This document shows positions 62,308-64,000 of a stretch of 64,000 nt of DNA, piece after piece. The notes beneath the pieces are model-generated. The model was given only the letters and a program-made list of their open reading frames with translations, made no database searches and was not told the origin of the DNA. Origin of the DNA: Fructilactobacillus hinvesii (GTDB taxonomy: Bacteria > Bacillota > Bacilli > Lactobacillales > Lactobacillaceae). The position numbers and the translations under genes are program-made. Positions within the stretch are counted from its first letter, which is position 1. Each line of letters starts with the position of its first letter. Location of the stretch: the NCBI RefSeq assembly GCF_024029435.1, contig NZ_CP097118.1:558001-622000 (forward strand). The letters are read 5' to 3'.

Positions 62308-64000
62308 ATGGTTGATGTGAACAAATTTAAGAGCATGCAAGTTGGTTTGGCTGCTCCAGAAACGATCCGCAGCTGGTCGTTTGGGGAAGTAAAAAAACCA
62401 GAAACCATTAACTACCGGACGTTGAAACCGGAAAAAGACGGATTATTCGACGAACGGATCTTTGGACCAACCAAGGACTGGAAATGTGCCTGTGGAAAGT
62501 ACAAAGGAATCCGGTACAAGGGAATTGTGTGTGACCGTTGTGGAGTTGAAGTTACCCGCGCTAAAGTTCGGCGGGAACGAATGGGCCACATTGAGTTAGC
62601 TGCTCCAGTAACTCACATTTGGTACTACAAGGGAATTCCGAGCCGGATGGGCTTGGTCTTAGACATGAGTCCGCGGTCCTTAGAAGAAGTCATCTACTTC
62701 GCGGCCTACGTTGTTACCGATCCCGGGAATACCCCGATGGAAAAGAAACAACTGTTAACGGAACAAGAATACCGAGACAAGAAGCGTGAATACGGCAACC
62801 GATTTGAAGCTGAAATTGGAGCGGAAGCCATTCGAACCCTGTTAGATGACGTAGATCTGGAAAAAGAAGTTGGCGAACTCAAAGAAGAATTGAAGTCCGC
62901 TACGGGACAAAAACGGACCCGGGCCATTCGTCGGTTAGACATTCTGGAAGCCTTTTTGACTTCTGGTAACCAACTAAATTGGATGGTTATGGATGCGATT
63001 CCGGTAATGCCACCTGACTTACGGCCAATGGTCCAACTCGAAGGGGGTCGGTTTGCCACCTCTGACTTGAACGACTTGTACCGGCGGGTAATTAATCGGA
63101 ATAACCGATTAAAACGGTTGCTTGATTTACACGCACCGGGCATCATCGTGCAAAACGAAAAGCGGATGCTTCAAGAAGCCGTGGATGCCCTGATCGATAA
63201 CGGTCGACGTGGTCGTCCAGTGGCTGGTCCTGGAAACCGGCCACTGAAATCATTGTCCCACCTCTTAAAGGGAAAGCAGGGACGGTTCCGTCAGAACTTG
63301 TTGGGGAAACGGGTTGACTACTCTGGTCGTTCCGTGATCGACGTTGGTCCATGGTTGAAGTTAAGCCAAATGGGGCTACCAGTTTCGATGGCCTTAGAAT
63401 TGTTTAAACCGTTCATTATGCATGAACTGGTGGAACGTGGGTTAGCTTCGAACGTGAAGAACGCTAAACGCGAAATTGAACGAAAAGACGATGTTGTCTT
63501 TGATGTGCTGCCAGATGTAATTAAAGAACACCCTGTCCTCTTAAACCGGGCCCCTACCTTGCACCGGTTAGGAATCCAAGCCTTCGAACCAGTGTTAGTA
63601 AGCGGAAAATCAATGCGGTTACACCCATTAGTTTGTGCTGCTTACAACGCTGATTTTGATGGAGACCAGATGGCCATTCACGTGCCACTGTCAGAAGAAG
63701 CTCAAGCAGAATCCCGGCTTTTAATGGCCGCTGCGGGTCACATTTTGGCACCAAAGGATGGAAAACCAGTTGTGGCTCCATCTCAGGATATGGTGATTGG
63801 GAACTACTACCTCACGATGGAAGAACCCAACCGGGAAGGTGAAGGCATGATCTTCAACGACCCTAATGAAGTAGAATTAGCCTACCGTGATGGGTTAGTG
63901 CACTGGCACAGCCGGATTGGGATTAAAGCCGCTGCTTATCCAGACAAGCCGTTTACGGACGACCAAAAAGATAAGATCATGGTTACTTCCGTCGGAAAGG
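62308..64000 (+). CDS. rpoC: RNA polymerase beta' subunit, 3' end outside the window
   Basis: First 564 codons of the largest core subunit. The N-terminal zinc site CAC...CDRC is near residues 70-90, the clamp follows, and the active-site Mg motif NADFDGD is near residue 450. AAGGAGG precedes the ATG. Runs off the right edge. Confidence 0.98.
   Translation, partial: MVDVNKFKSMQVGLAAPETIRSWSFGEVKKPETINYRTLKPEKDGLFDERIFGPTKDWKCACGKYKGIRYKGIVCDRCGVEVTRAKVRRERMGHIELAAPVTHIWYYKGIPSRMGLVLDMSPRSLEEVIYFAAYVVTDPGNTPMEKKQLLTEQEYRDKKREYGNRFEAEIGAEAIRTLLDDVDLEKEVGELKEELKSATGQKRTRAIRRLDILEAFLTSGNQLNWMVMDAIPVMPPDLRPMVQLEGGRFATSDLNDLYRRVINRNNRLKRLLDLHAPGIIVQNEKRMLQEAVDALIDNGRRGRPVAGPGNRPLKSLSHLLKGKQGRFRQNLLGKRVDYSGRSVIDVGPWLKLSQMGLPVSMALELFKPFIMHELVERGLASNVKNAKREIERKDDVVFDVLPDVIKEHPVLLNRAPTLHRLGIQAFEPVLVSGKSMRLHPLVCAAYNADFDGDQMAIHVPLSEEAQAESRLLMAAAGHILAPKDGKPVVAPSQDMVIGNYYLTMEEPNREGEGMIFNDPNEVELAYRDGLVHWHSRIGIKAAAYPDKPFTDDQKDKIMVTSVGK

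Overview
The window reads as chromosomal DNA of a lactic acid bacterium of the family Lactobacillaceae. The signs are both an NAD L-lactate and a D-lactate dehydrogenase, PepX and a PepI-type prolyl peptidase, a deoxynucleoside kinase and a nucleoside deoxyribosyltransferase, T-box and lysine-riboswitch control, cre sites, and a ctsR-clpC-rpoB-rpoC block next to a dense tRNA array. GC content looks moderate by eye. Genus and species cannot be fixed from the sequence alone. I see no prophage, insertion sequence, CRISPR array or rRNA gene, and no gene that is clearly broken; the only partial genes are at the two window edges.

Layout. 1-10.4 kb: 3' end of adenosine deaminase, a PepI-like peptidase, then a tight four-gene run (CPA2-type antiporter, guanylate-kinase paralogue, Asn/Thr/Gln-rich exported protein, two-segment membrane protein), xylulokinase with a cre-like site, a second antiporter with RCK domains, D-lactate dehydrogenase and a TetR regulator. 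10.5-19.6 kb: an orphan Zn/Mn-binding lipoprotein, a CsbD-like protein, a 28-residue membrane peptide not previously marked by length-based ORF calling, two amino-acid permeases (one behind a 5' hairpin, one behind a T-box), a DUF975 protein, an NAD(P)-binding protein, a nitronate monooxygenase, and gpmB-like/hflX. 19.7-31 kb: helD-coaA, the copY-copB copper operon with two perfect cop boxes, a DUF4097 secreted protein, an MFS carrier, a run of pseudouridine synthase / small unknown / deoxyribosyltransferase / CDF zinc exporter, and manA under a cre-overlapped promoter. 32-42 kb: two-part ThrE/YjjPB exporter, SafE-DUF1634, PAP2 phosphatase, LysR with a divergent permease, MFS, a nicotinamidase-like hydrolase and lysP behind a lysine riboswitch. 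42-54 kb: deoxynucleoside kinase, T-box-serS, a phosphonate-type ABC transporter (phnD-C-E-E), fhs, pepX, an aminotransferase, and ldh with an upstream cre. 54.5-64 kb: eight tRNAs with their own promoter and terminator, ctsR-clpC, then rpoB with a terminator-bearing leader, and the first 564 codons of rpoC.

How it works together. The window is mostly housekeeping and nutrient-uptake genes of a fermentative organism: sugar entry (xylB, manA) under likely CcpA control, pyruvate reduction to both lactate isomers, peptide breakdown (PepI, PepX), many amino-acid carriers wired to tRNA charging or lysine level, metal and copper handling, and stress proteins (CtsR/ClpC, CsbD, HflX, HelD). No complete undescribed system stands out. 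The least explained elements are the rpoB leader terminator, the low-complexity exported protein coupled to a membrane protein, the 28-residue peptide, the 5' hairpin of the permease at 12.1 kb, and the large palindrome in front of phnD. Several annotated starts were moved to the codon with a properly spaced ribosome binding site; each move is noted.
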